Below the pieces are notes generated by a model. That model saw nothing but the letters and a program-made list of their open reading frames with translations. It ran no database searches and was not told the origin of the DNA. A stretch of 64,000 nt of DNA, from NCBI RefSeq assembly GCF_000744785.1, contig NZ_JQMO01000003.1:62001-126000 (forward strand), given 5' to 3'. Position numbers and translations under genes: made by a program. Origin of the DNA: Kitasatospora azatica KCTC 9699. GTDB taxonomy: Bacteria > Actinomycetota > Actinomycetes > Streptomycetales > Streptomycetaceae. This document shows positions 7,156 through 15,639 of the stretch, in pieces; within the stretch, counting starts at the first letter, position 1, and each line of letters starts with the position of its first letter.

Positions 7156-8370
7156 TCAGGCTGCGGCAGTTGCTTGCCGGTCAGCGGCTGTCTCGAAGGT
7201 GCGGTGGTCGCGTATGAGGGCCCAGAGCACATTGAGACGACGGCGGGCCAGGGCCAGCACGGCTTGCTTGTGGGACTTCCCCTCAGCCCGTTTGCGTTGG
7301 TAGAAGCGCCGAGACTCGGGACAGTGGATTGCGGCGGCCTGGGCGGCGAGGTAGCACATCCGCAGCAGGCGCCGGCTGTAGCGGCGAGGGCGTTGCAGGT
7401 TGCCGCTGATCTTGCCCGAATCGCGGGGAACCGGGGCGAGACCGGCGACGCCGGCGAGCCGGTCGGGGCTGCCGAAGGCGGCCATGTCGCCGCCCGTGGC
7501 GGCGATGAACTCGGCTCCGAGCGTGTCGCCGATGCCGGGCATGCTGGTGATCACTGCGGCGTCGGGGTGCTCGCGAAACCGTTCCTCGATGAGGGTGTTG
7601 AGCTGGTCGATCTCCTCATCGAGGGCCATCACCTCCATGGCAAGGGTGCGGACCATCCTGGCGGCGGTCTTCTCACCGGGCACGACGGTGTGCTGGGCCT
7701 CGGCGGCGGTGAGCGCGGTGTTAGCGGCGCTCTTGGCGTTGGTGACGGTGCGGACGCCGTGGTTCTTGAGCCAGGTCGTCAGCCGGGCCCGGCCGATCCG
7801 CCGCAGCGCGGAGGGCGTCTGGTAGCCGGTCAGCAGGATGAGCGCGGTCTTGGAGGTGCTGTAGTCGAACGCCCGCTCAAGGGCGGGGAAGTACTCCAGC
7901 AGCTGGGCGCGGAGCCGGTTGATGGCGCGGGTGCGGTCGGCCGACAGGTCCATACGGCGGGCCGTCATGATCCGCAGGTCCACCGCGATCTCGCTCGTCT
8001 CGGTCAGCGGCTGCAGATCACGCCGCATGCGGGCGGTGTCGGCGATGACGAAGGCGTCCTTCGCGTCCGTCTTCCCGCTGCCCCGGTAGGCGGCCGAGGC
8101 GTGGTGCACGGTCCGGCCGGGGATGTAGAGCAGCTTCTGCTCGTGGCTGACCAGGAGGGCGATCAACAGGGCGGCGCCGCCGGAGTTGAGGTCGACCGCC
8201 CAGGTAACGGGGCCTCCGTCGGCCAACTCCAGGACGTCGCCGAGCAGTTCGAGCAGTTCTGGCTCGTTGTTCGGCACCCGCCGGGAGAGGACCTTGTTCC
8301 CGTCCGTGTCGATCGCCGTGCAGTGGTGCTCGCCCTTACCCGCATCTGTCCCGGCCCACAGTTCGGGCAC
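7156..8370 (-). CDS. IS110-family transposase (DEDD recombinase)
   Basis: The 404-residue protein has the RuvC-like DEDD domain at the N-terminus (ELWAGTDAGKGEHHCTAID with an acidic residue near position 9, and GSGKTDAKDAFVIADTAR near residues 95-115). After a coiled-coil-like spacer comes the transposase-20 domain with VITSMPGIGDTLGAEFIA and the segment LAPVPRDSGKISG that carries the serine required by IS110 recombinases. The length is normal and there is no internal stop, so it is probably active. The enzyme uses a structured RNA encoded in the element for target choice in the characterised members. Confidence 0.92.
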   Translation of the reverse strand: MPELWAGTDAGKGEHHCTAIDTDGNKVLSRRVPNNEPELLELLGDVLELADGGPVTWAVDLNSGGAALLIALLVSHEQKLLYIPGRTVHHASAAYRGSGKTDAKDAFVIADTARMRRDLQPLTETSEIAVDLRIMTARRMDLSADRTRAINRLRAQLLEYFPALERAFDYSTSKTALILLTGYQTPSALRRIGRARLTTWLKNHGVRTVTNAKSAANTALTAAEAQHTVVPGEKTAARMVRTLAMEVMALDEEIDQLNTLIEERFREHPDAAVITSMPGIGDTLGAEFIAATGGDMAAFGSPDRLAGVAGLAPVPRDSGKISGNLQRPRRYSRRLLRMCYLAAQAAAIHCPESRRFYQRKRAEGKSHKQAVLALARRRLNVLWALIRDHRTFETAADRQATAAA

Positions 8371-8602
8371 CCGGTCCTCCTCGCTCGACGTGCGTGTTCA
8401 CGGTCCCAGCAGACGACCTCGCCGACGTGTCCATACGAGCGATCTTGTTCCGCGCATCCCAATCAGCGGCCGAGTCGTCGCGGGGTCCCGGCGGCCAATC
8501 CTCCTAAGCCACATCAGCGGCAACAGCATGGAAGCCACACCAGGGACCCCTGGGCGTCCCGATCTTACGAGTGATCCGAATCAACCCACGATGAAAGGTA
8601 TG
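8371..8602 (-). ncRNA. Putative IS110 bridge RNA region
   Basis: IS110-group elements encode their bridge RNA between the left end and the transposase start, which here is 8371-8602 on the minus strand. The stretch is non-coding and can form a hairpin around GGGACCCCTGGGCGTCCC (near 8543-8560). It contains AATCCTCCT at 8497-8505 and ACAGCATG at 8523-8530. The same words occur, the first as its complement AGGAGGATT, in the left and right flanks of the insertion. They lie in the order expected for a target-binding loop. The RNA ends are not known and the spacing of the matches is not canonical. Confidence 0.4.
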
Positions 8603-8608
8603 GACAGC

Positions 8609-9355
8609 ATGAGTGGGCTGTCGGACAGGACCGCCGTCGTCGTCGGGGCGAGCCGCGGCCTGGGACGCGGGATCGCGACCGCCCTCGCCGGGGCCGGCGC
8701 CACCGTGGTCGCCGTCGCCCGCAGCCGGGAGGCGCTCGCCGAACTGGCCGAGGGCGCCGAGCGCGTCCGGCCCGAAACGGCCGACGCCACCGACCCCACC
8801 GTGGCCGGCGACCTCATCGGCCGCTACCAGCCGGACACGCTCGTCCTGGTGGCCGGCGCGACCCCGCACCCGCGCCCGCTCCAGCAGCACACCTGGGAGA
8901 CCTTCTCCGTCAACTGGGAGACCGACGTGCGGATCGCCTTCCACTGGCTGCGCGAGGCCCTGCTGAAGCCCTTGCGCCCCGGCAGCCGGGTGGTCGTGAT
9001 CAGCAGCGGCGCGGCGGTGGCCGGGTCGCCGCTCAGCGGCGGGTACGCCGGGGCCAAGGCCACCCAGCGGTTCATCACCGGGTACGCGCAGGAGGAGGCG
9101 CAGCGAGCCGGCCTCGACATCACGTTCACCGCGGTGCTGCCCCGAATCACCCCGATGACCGACCTCGGACGGCCGGCGGTGCGGGCGTACGCGGATCGCT
9201 ACGGCATGACCGAGGACGAGTACATCGAGCAGCTGGGCCCGCTGGTCACCCCAGAGGTCGCGGGCGCCGCCGTGGTCGAGCTGGTCGGGTCGGACGCCGC
9301 CGGCATCGCCCCGGCCTACCTGCTGACCGGCGCGGGGCTGCAGAAGCCCCCCTGA
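8609..9355 (+). CDS. Short-chain dehydrogenase/reductase
   Basis: The 248-residue protein starts MSGLSDRTAVVVGASRGLG, with the TGxxxGIG-type nucleotide-binding loop (GASRGLGRG). It continues with LVLVAGATPHPRP and the catalytic serine segment VVVISSGAAVAGSPLSGGYA; the tyrosine/lysine pair is GGYAGAKATQ, that is Y-x-x-x-K. The oxidised substrate cannot be told from sequence. ATG 8609 is chosen from the conserved N-terminus; 8591 and 8600 are in frame. An IS110 element separates it from its original ribosome binding site (AGGAGG at 7102), so its expression is probably altered. It seems to have been the last gene of the sigma-cupin-MFS operon. Confidence 0.88.
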   Translation: MSGLSDRTAVVVGASRGLGRGIATALAGAGATVVAVARSREALAELAEGAERVRPETADATDPTVAGDLIGRYQPDTLVLVAGATPHPRPLQQHTWETFSVNWETDVRIAFHWLREALLKPLRPGSRVVVISSGAAVAGSPLSGGYAGAKATQRFITGYAQEEAQRAGLDITFTAVLPRITPMTDLGRPAVRAYADRYGMTEDEYIEQLGPLVTPEVAGAAVVELVGSDAAGIAPAYLLTGAGLQKPP

Positions 9356-9392
9356 CGCGGAGGGCGGGGGCGGGGGCGGCGCCGGCGCCCGG

Positions 9393-9677
9393 CTCACGAG
9401 CGTCCCCGGCATCGGCCCCTGGACGTGGACGGCGGCCGAGACCCTGCAGCGCAGCAACGGCGGCCCGGACGCCGTCTCCGTCGGCGACTTCCACCTGAAG
9501 AACACCGTGGGCTGGGCGTTGGCCGGCCGGGCGCGCAGCACCGACGAGCAGGTGCTGGAGCTTTTGGAGCCCTACGCCGGGAATCGGCACCGGATCTGCC
9601 GTCTCATCCGGCTGGCCGGCGCCCGCGCTGCCCGGTTCGGCCCCCGGCTCGCTCCCCAGGAGCACCGGTTCCACTGA
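9393..9677 (+). pseudogene. DNA-3-methyladenine glycosylase (AlkA-like) C-terminal fragment
   Basis: The frame opens at LTSVPGIGPWTWTAAETL, the helix-hairpin-helix of the HhH-GPD glycosylases, passes the catalytic aspartate region GGPDAVSVGDFHLKNTVGW and ends normally at a TGA. About 94 residues remain of a protein that is usually near 300, and no start is visible, so the base-excision enzyme is broken. A second, overlapping piece of the same family lies at 25376-25585. Confidence 0.75.
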
Positions 9678-9709
9678 CCTGCGCCCTCGCGGGTGGCAGT
9701 CTGGTTGCC

Positions 9710-10456
9710 ATGTGCGGCCGCTTCGTCTCCACCACCGGTCCCCAGGACCTCGTCAGCCTCTTCGGTGCCTCCCGCTGGGATCCGGAAGAGAACCTCGACC
9801 CCAGTTGGAACGTCGCGCCAACCGACCCGGTGTGGGCCGTTCTGGAGCGTCTGGACCGCGAGACCGGGGAGATCATCCGGCAGCTGCGGCCGTTGCGCTG
9901 GGGCCTGGTGCCGTCCTGGGCGAAGGACCCGAGCGTCGGCGCCCGCATGATCAACGCCCGCTCCGAGACCGTCCACGAGAAGCCCGCCTTCCGCAAGGCC
10001 TTCGCCACCCGGCGGTGCCTGCTGCCGGCCGACGGCTACTACGAGTGGGTCGCCATCGCCGCCACCGAGGCGAAGAAGGCCTACAAGCAGCCGTACTACC
10101 TGGCTCCCGCCGACGGCAGCCTCATGGCGATGGCCGGCCTGTACGAGTTCTGGCGCGACCACACCCGGCCCGACGACGACCCCCTGGCCTGGCTGACCAC
10201 GACCACGGTCATCACCACCCAAGCCCGCGACGACGCCGGCCGCGTCCACGACCGCATGCCGCTGGCGATCGGCGCCGCTGACTTCGACGCCTGGCTCGAC
10301 CCCGAACACAGCGACCCGGCCGAGCTGCGCCGGCTCCTCCACACCCCCGCCGACGGCCACCTCACGGTGCGCCCCGTCTCCACCGCCGTCAACAGCGTCC
10401 GCAACAACGGCGCCGACCTCCTCACCGAGGCCCTGGACGCACCACCGCTGAACTGA
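9710..10456 (+). CDS. SRAP-domain protein (YedK/HMCES-like)
   Basis: The 248-residue protein begins MCGRFVSTTG, so Cys2 becomes the N-terminal residue that forms a covalent link with abasic sites in single-stranded DNA. Other SRAP landmarks are SWNVAPTDP, LRWGLVPSWAKDP, MINARSETVHEKPAFRKAF, RRCLLPADGYYEW (catalytic Glu) and HDRMPLAIG (catalytic His). The family shields abasic sites at replication forks. The gene lies between a glycosylase fragment and a DNA ligase fragment, so this segment was once richer in repair genes. Confidence 0.93.
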   Translation: MCGRFVSTTGPQDLVSLFGASRWDPEENLDPSWNVAPTDPVWAVLERLDRETGEIIRQLRPLRWGLVPSWAKDPSVGARMINARSETVHEKPAFRKAFATRRCLLPADGYYEWVAIAATEAKKAYKQPYYLAPADGSLMAMAGLYEFWRDHTRPDDDPLAWLTTTTVITTQARDDAGRVHDRMPLAIGAADFDAWLDPEHSDPAELRRLLHTPADGHLTVRPVSTAVNSVRNNGADLLTEALDAPPLN

Positions 10457-10507
10457 CCTACTGATCTGGCGGTCTCCGACACGTACGTCCGCACAGTCCG
10501 CACCTCG

Positions 10508-10872
10508 TCAGAGCAGCGGCCGGTCCTGGTCGAGGCCGCGCAGTGCCCGCCAGACCGGCTGGCGCAGGCGTCCGGCCTTGGTCCAGTCGAGGTATTCGAC
10601 CTCCGCGGTCAGCTCGGGGCGGGTGAACGCCAGCAGTTCGCCCCGGGGGATCCCGGCCACGGGCGTGGTGAAGGGCGACACGGGGGTCTGCAGGCGTCGC
10701 AGGAGAGCGGCGAGGGCGCGGCGTTCGGCCGTGGCGAAGCCGGTGCCCACCCTGCCGACGTAGCGCCGGCCGTCGGCAGTGGGGATGCCGCACAGCACGG
10801 CCTTGACCACGGTCCCGGCCGGCCCGCCGGCGAGCCAGCCGCCGATGACGACGTCGGCGGTGCGCAGGTTTC
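10508..10872 (-). pseudogene. ATP-dependent DNA ligase C-terminal fragment (LigD-like)
   Basis: The minus-strand frame reads LRTADVVIGGWLAGGPAGTV, VVKAVLCGIPTADGRRYVGR and LAFTRPELTAEVEYLDWTK. This is the OB-fold end of the bacterial LigD/LigC-type ligases (RxADVVIGGW...GxVGTGF...AEVxYLEWT). The adenylation domain with its KxDG lysine is absent; the frame is cut near 10870. Without that domain the protein cannot seal nicks. Confidence 0.75.
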
Positions 10873-11013
10873 TTGGCGGGGGTACCCGATTCGAAGGGTG
10901 CGGAATTCGACGCGCTCACCCGAAGGTGGCTACGGTCGGTGACATCAGGCGCTCGGTCTGCGACATCGCGCTTGGAGTCAACACCAGCTTGGCTCTGTGG
11001 GCAGCCGGGGCGG
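10873..11013. other. Junction between ligase fragment and SUKH fragment
   Basis: No gene is recognised. The stretch is too short and shows no protein-like frame that I would defend. Confidence 0.3.
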
Positions 11014-11538
11014 CTATCGCGGCATGGCGCCAACGTCATGTGAGGGAACCCAGACCGGTGAGGTCGAGGCCGCCAGACCGAGGTCGTTCAAGGTGGTGTC
11101 GTCGCCCGAGAGCGCCAGCAGGAGAAACCGGGCCATGCCCATGTCGTAGCGGTGCCAGCCGCCGGGGAACGCGCCCCGCAGCCACACCACGACGGGCCAG
11201 CGGTCCGGGTCGTCCCCTTCGGTGAGCCAGAAGCAGTGGTCTCCGTTGTAGTTGCTCGCCCAGCACAACAAGCCGTTGGGCTCGGGGTAGACGGGGTATG
11301 GGCAGAGATCGAAGGAGTCCTCCCGCATCTGCTTGAACGCGGCCCCGGTATCGCCGGTGAGTCGGTTGACCATACGGGAGAGGGCTCCGACGCCGATGGG
11401 TCGGTCGGGCAGCGGCCGCGGGGTCGCGATGCTGAGTTCTGCCCGGAGCTCTCCGGGGCCGAAGAGATCGACGAATGCTCGGTAGTCGGTGGGAAGGTGG
11501 ATTCCGGCGACTTCCTGGGCCTGGTCCCACGGAAGCAG
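11014..11538 (-). pseudogene. SMI1/KNR4 (SUKH) family protein, 5'-truncated
   Basis: The frame runs LLPWDQAQEVAGIHLPTDYR, AFVDLFGPGELRAELSIATP, then LLCWASNYNGDHCFWLTEGD and WPVVVWLRGAFPGGWHRYDM to a normal stop. This is the SUKH pattern (LPxDYRxFL...FGxGxL...L.WA.N.dGDxxFWLT.GDP..WPVVVW). SUKH proteins are commonly immunity proteins against polymorphic toxins. The N-terminal 20 or so residues are replaced by the truncated IS4 transposase at about 11538. Confidence 0.7.
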
Positions 11539-12607
11539 CGGTTCAGCAGTCCCCGGGTCCAGGCCCACATCTCCTGCTCGACGCCGATGGGGTCGCCCGA
11601 GCGCAGGACCCGGCCCCGCAAGATGGTGTGCCGAAGCGCGAAGTACGCGGACTCGTGGTCCCACCGCTGGTGGTAGAGGCCGACGAGTGCGTCGGCCGGG
11701 TAGCGGCGGGCATCGGTCAAGGTCGTCACAAGGCGGTAGGACCCGTTGAACGAGGTGCCGTTGTCGCAGGTCACGGTGATCCGAGCTTCCACGACCCGGA
11801 CCGGGACGGTGCCGAGGACGGACAGGTAGGAGCCGTCCGCGAGCCGGGCGAGGATCGGGGTGCGGCGGTTGGCGCGCAGGCGGCCCACGAACTGGGCGCC
11901 GGTAGTGGCCACGGCAGCCAGGAAGGCGTTGGCGTCGAAGCCCCTGTCCCACAGGACCAGCATGTCCGGGCCCAAGTGGTGCAGCAGTCGGCGGGCGTAG
12001 GCGGTCTCCCCGTCGCTGGTGGTGCCGAAGACCGCACCGATCAGGGCCCGGGTTCCGGTCTCCACCAGGGTCATCAGCTCCAGCATCGGGTAGCCGCCAC
12101 GGCTCTGTGTGCCGAACCGGTCCACGTTCCGGTCGCTTTCGGGCAGTTTGATCGAGCTGCAGCCGTCGAAGGAGACCGTCCGGAACGGGCCGAACCGCAC
12201 TCCGGGTGTGGTCGGCCGTGCCAGCGGGCCGGCGAGGACCTCGAACAGGTGGCGGACCGGCGCCGCACCCACCCTGCGGCGCAGGTCGCGCAGGGCTTTC
12301 GCGGTCGGCGACGCGACTTCCAGGCCGGCGCCCGTCAGCGCGGCGGTCAGCTTCTGCCACACCAGCCGGTAGCCGACCTCCGGGAACAGGCACATCGCGA
12401 GCAGGAAGTAGACCCCGACCCGGGTCGGCAGTCCCGCAATCGGCGCTGCACGCACCGGGTCTCCTCCAGGACCGCGTCAACCAGGTCGAACGGGACGACC
12501 TGTGTCAACTCGCCCAGATGGCCTGGCCCGAACTGGCCAGCGGCCACCGTGAATTGGTGGGACACCGTCGTCACACCTGGCGGCAGGGCACAATGAGTTA
12601 CAAGCAA
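11539..12607 (-). mobile_element. IS4-family element, transposase frameshifted and C-terminally truncated
   Basis: The N-terminal piece (GQFGPGHLGELTQVVPFDLV, VLEETRCVQRRLRD) lies at about 12437-12570. One base seems to be missing near 12437, because the next residues (LPTRVGVYFLLAMCLFPEVG) continue in another frame. The DDE core is then readable: VSFDGCSSIKLPESD, LVLWDRGFDANAFLA and YHQRWDHESAYFALRHTILR. The tail is lost at 11538, where the SUKH fragment begins. The element cannot transpose itself. Confidence 0.75.
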
Positions 12608-12732
12608 CGGGATTCCTCGGCGATCAGCAGTCTTGGCGGACTATCTGATCAACGTCGATCCCGTTGCCGCGTTTCGGCCGACGTCGGACCCCCTTGCCAC
12701 CAGAGCAAATCCGTTAACTACCCGGCCTTGGA

Positions 12733-12795
12733 TCAAGCCCAGTCGACGAGGAGCCGTCTGCCGTGGATGGTCAGCCGGGCATGGCGGTGGGGCAC
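12733..12795 (-). mobile_element. IS481-family transposase N-terminal scrap
   Basis: A GTG at 12795 opens VPHRHARLTIHGRRLLVDWA and stops. The first 17 residues match the very conserved start of IS481-type transposases (xxHRNARLTxHGRRLLVERV). Only this scrap remains. Identification rests on a short stretch. Confidence 0.45.
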
Positions 12796-12943
12796 GGGAA
12801 ACCTCTGGGATGGTGCAGAATCTGATGCGGAGCCTGGGTTCGTGCCGAGGCCGCCGATCTGGTGATCGACGTCCTCGGGCGACAGAGGATGAGCCTTTGT
12901 GGGCGGTGAGTCAGGCCGGGGCTGTCTGCGCGCCCCACTGGAT

Positions 12944-13804
12944 CTATTCGGCCCAGGCATGCTCCAGCTGGGTGCGGAAGGTGGCGGGCTTTCGCCCGAT
13001 CAGCTCGGCCAGCGTCGAGGCGACGGCGGTGAACTCGCCATTCCGCGCCGCTGCGAAGATGCTCAGCATCAGGTCGGCGATCGGGGCCGGGGCGCCGTGC
13101 GCCAGGACCTGCTCGCGGAAGGCGTTGTCGGGGACGACAGTGCGGGTGAAGGGCCGTCCGGTGACTTCGGTCGCGATCTCTGCGACGTTGCCGAAGTCAA
13201 GTACGGCCGTGGCGGTGAGCGGCGGGGTGGGCCCCTCGAAGCGGCCCTCCTCGGTGAGGATCGCCGCGGTGGCCTCGGCGAGGTCGTCGTGGCCGGTCCA
13301 GGCGACGGGACCGTCGGCGGGGAGGGCGATGTCGCCGGTGTGGCGGGCGGACTCCAGAAACTGCAAGGCGCTGGAAGCGTAGAAGCCGTTGCGCAGCGCG
13401 GTCCAGGGCAGGCCGGTGGCGCGCAGCAGGTCCTCGGTCTGGGCGTGGTCGCGGCATGCCTGGAAGCGGGAGTCGTGGGCGGCGCCCATCTGGCTGGTGT
13501 AGAGGATGCGGCCGGCGCCGGCCTTCACGGCGGCGTCGATGGCGGTGCGGTGGCCGGTGACGCACTCCTCGCCCGTGCGGTCGAGGGAGACGAGGAGCAG
13601 TTGCTCGGCTCCCTCGAAGGCATGCACGAGCGAGGCGGGGTCGTCGAAGCTGCCCTGCCGGACGCGGACGCCCCGGTCGGCGAGGTCCTGGGCCTTGCGG
13701 GGGTCGCGGACGCTGACGCCGATGCTGTCGGCGGGGACGCGCTCCAGGAGGCATTCGACGGTGCGCCGGCCGAGCTTTCCGGTGGCTCCGGTCACGATGA
13801 TCAT
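12944..13804 (-). CDS. NAD(P)-binding NmrA-like reductase
   Basis: The 286-residue protein starts MIIVTGATGKLGRRTVECLL, the GATGxxG Rossmann loop of NmrA/QOR2-type proteins. It has RQGSFDDPASLVHAFEGAEQ, LLLVSL and ILYTSQMGAAHDSRFQACRD in the expected order, and PWTALRNGFYASSALQFL in the substrate region. Members bind NAD(P) and act as quinone reductases or redox sensors. ATG 13804 follows GGGAGAACCCA. It diverges from a TetR regulator with a palindromic operator in the 89-bp gap, so it is probably repressed by that regulator. Confidence 0.9.
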   Translation of the reverse strand: MIIVTGATGKLGRRTVECLLERVPADSIGVSVRDPRKAQDLADRGVRVRQGSFDDPASLVHAFEGAEQLLLVSLDRTGEECVTGHRTAIDAAVKAGAGRILYTSQMGAAHDSRFQACRDHAQTEDLLRATGLPWTALRNGFYASSALQFLESARHTGDIALPADGPVAWTGHDDLAEATAAILTEEGRFEGPTPPLTATAVLDFGNVAEIATEVTGRPFTRTVVPDNAFREQVLAHGAPAPIADLMLSIFAAARNGEFTAVASTLAELIGRKPATFRTQLEHAWAE

Positions 13805-13823
13805 TGGGTTCTCCCAGCGATGT

Positions 13824-13869
13824 TTCCAGTGGAATCGATTCAACAGTAACACTGGAAATTCCGGTGGAA
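13824..13869. promoter_or_regulatory. Probable TetR operator between divergent genes
   Basis: The imperfect palindrome TTCCAGTGGAA (13824-13834) recurs as TTCCGGTGGAA (13859-13869). Between them CACTGGAAA (13850-13858) is the exact inverse of TTTCCAGTG. These repeated half-sites fill the gap between the NmrA-like and TetR start codons and fit binding of one or two TetR dimers to repress both genes. Confidence 0.65.
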
Positions 13870-13893
13870 CCAAATCGTCGATATCATCGGTTC

Positions 13894-14673
13894 ATGGTTA
13901 GACCCGACTCCACCGACAGCCCTCGCCGCCGCATCGTCGAGGCGGCCGTCGAGCTGCTGGAGAAGGGCGGCCCCGACGCGGTGAGCACCCGCGCGGTCGC
14001 CGCCGCCGCCGGAATGCAGCCGCCGGCGATCTACCGCCTGTTCGGCGACAAGGAGGGGCTGCTGGAGGCGGTCGCCGAGCACGGTTATGGGCAGTTCCTG
14101 GAGAGCAAGCGCGCGCAGCTCGACCTCGCCCCTGAGGACCCGGTGGAGGGGCTGCGCCGCGGCTGGGACTTGGTCGTGGAGTTCGGGGTCTCGCGCCCCG
14201 AGCTGTTCGCGGTGATGAACAGGGCCACAGGTCGGGGCGTGGACATGGCACACCGTGCGGGCCTGGAGATCCTCTACGGCCGGGTGCGCCGACTGGCGGC
14301 CGGGGGGTGGCTGCGGGTCGACGAGGAACTGGCCGCCCAGGTCATCCAGGCCACCGGGCAGGGCGCGGTCACCACCTGGCACTCCACTCCCGCGGACCGC
14401 CGCAATCCAGAGCTGCTGGCCATCCTCCGCGAGTCCATGGTCACCGCCATCACCCGCGTCGAACCGACGGTCCCCGCCACGGAGACCGGCCCTGCCGCGG
14501 CGGCCCGCGCACTGCGCGCAGCTCTCCCCGACGACGCCGATGTCCTGAGCGACGCCGAACAGCACCTGCTGCGCGAGTGGCTCACACGCCTGGCATCGGA
14601 CGGCGGCGCTCGCATACCTGATCGCGCGTCAGGAGCCCTCGCGCAGATTGGACCTCCCGAGGAGATCGTTTGA
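13894..14673 (+). CDS. TetR-family transcriptional regulator
   Basis: The 259-residue protein has the TetR helix-turn-helix in its first 60 residues (RRRIVEAAVELLEKGGPDAV, STRAVAAAAGMQPPAIYRLF, GDKEGLLEAVAEHGY). A ligand-binding domain follows that I cannot place more finely. ATG 13894 is chosen because the homologous region starts about 10 residues later and the frame upstream runs through the operator. The divergent NmrA-like gene is the likely target. The ligand is unknown. Confidence 0.9.
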   Translation: MVRPDSTDSPRRRIVEAAVELLEKGGPDAVSTRAVAAAAGMQPPAIYRLFGDKEGLLEAVAEHGYGQFLESKRAQLDLAPEDPVEGLRRGWDLVVEFGVSRPELFAVMNRATGRGVDMAHRAGLEILYGRVRRLAAGGWLRVDEELAAQVIQATGQGAVTTWHSTPADRRNPELLAILRESMVTAITRVEPTVPATETGPAAAARALRAALPDDADVLSDAEQHLLREWLTRLASDGGARIPDRASGALAQIGPPEEIV

Positions 14674-14869
14674 TGAGACGGCGTCCACGAGATGAGACAG
14701 TGGGCGGCCACACGGCGCCGGCTGGCTTTCCCTCGCCCACACAGTAACGACTACTACCGTGCTGAGTCACATGAACCCGGTGCATCGCCCGCGCATCCTC
14801 AAGCGGCCGGACGCGGCCTCGGGTTTAGCCGTCATCCGGCACGGAAGCAGGTACCTGTGCAGGTAACAC

Positions 14870-15526
14870 GTGGCAGTCGAGGCGGGCGGCGATCTCCGAG
14901 CGCGACGGCGCGGCGCTGCCAGATCATCGCGGCCGCCGTTGTACTACGGCCTGCGCGCCGCCGGCATCAGCGTCTTCGTCGCGCTGCTGGCCGGCGCCTT
15001 CCTGCCGGCGCTCACCACGGCGGTGCAGTGGCTGCGCACCCGCAGCCTGGAGGGCATGGCGGGATTCATCGCCGGGACCATGCTGCTCGGCGTTGCGGCC
15101 GCGCTGGTCGGCGGCAGCCCCCGGTTCCTGCTGGCCAAGGACGGCTGGCTGACCGGACTGGCCGGGTTCTGGTTCCTGATCTCGATCAGGGCCAAGCGCC
15201 CGCTGCTCTTCCACGGTGGCCGCCCCCTCCTGGAGGGGCGGTTCCGCTCCGACGGCACCTCCTGGGACGTTCTGTGGGAACGCGAGCCGGCCTTCCGGCG
15301 GATCTGGCGTGTCTCGACTGCGGTCTGGGGTGCCGCGATGCTGCTCGACGCCGCCGCGCGGGTCGTGATGGCCTACGCCCTGCCGGTGGACCTGGTGCCC
15401 GGCCTCGGCGCGCTGCTCTGGCCGGTCACGCTGCTGCTGTTGCAACTGGTGAACGGCGTCTACTACGAGGTGGCCGGGCTCTGGCGGCTGACCTCCGGTA
15501 CGGCCGCGCGCTCGGCGGATGGCTGA
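14870..15526 (+). CDS. VC0807-like membrane protein, possibly 5'-altered
   Basis: The 218-residue frame contains five to six hydrophobic segments: YYGLRAAGISVFVALLAGAF, MAGFIAGTMLLGVAAALVGG, WLTGLAGFWFLISI, TAVWGAAMLLDAAARVVMAY and LGALLWPVTLLLLQLVNGVY. It also has PRFLLAKDGW and RPLLEGRF motifs, as in VC0807-type proteins of unknown function. The first 25 residues (ARRRGAARSSRPP) are unlike the hydrophobic start of the family, so the 5' end has probably been lost or shifted and the GTG at 14870 may not be original. Confidence 0.65.
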   Translation: MAVEAGGDLRARRRGAARSSRPPLYYGLRAAGISVFVALLAGAFLPALTTAVQWLRTRSLEGMAGFIAGTMLLGVAAALVGGSPRFLLAKDGWLTGLAGFWFLISIRAKRPLLFHGGRPLLEGRFRSDGTSWDVLWEREPAFRRIWRVSTAVWGAAMLLDAAARVVMAYALPVDLVPGLGALLWPVTLLLLQLVNGVYYEVAGLWRLTSGTAARSADG

Positions 15527-15639
15527 GCACCCGCCTGCTGTGCTCCAGCCACGCCAGGCAACCAGCCGCTGAGCCTGGGCACGGTAGTTGGCACCGGCGA
15601 GGAAGCGTGAGCTGGCGGTTCCCGGACGACGGGACACGC

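Larger units (their letters stand above)
7118..8602 (-). mobile_element. IS110-family insertion sequence, apparently complete
   Basis: The borders are inferred from a reconstructed target. Left of the element the sequence is AGGAGGATTCCCAATG (7102-7117); right of it ATGGACAGCATGAGTGGG begins at 8600. Joined through the shared ATG they restore a good ribosome binding site, a start codon and the SDR reading frame. The element would be about 1485 bp with no inverted repeats, normal for IS110. It carries one intact transposase on the minus strand and about 230 bp of non-coding leader. Confidence 0.7.

Noticed and set aside
7147..8574. A 475-codon plus-strand frame over the IS110 transposase
   Set aside because: The minus frame carries complete IS110 motifs; the plus frame is a shadow.
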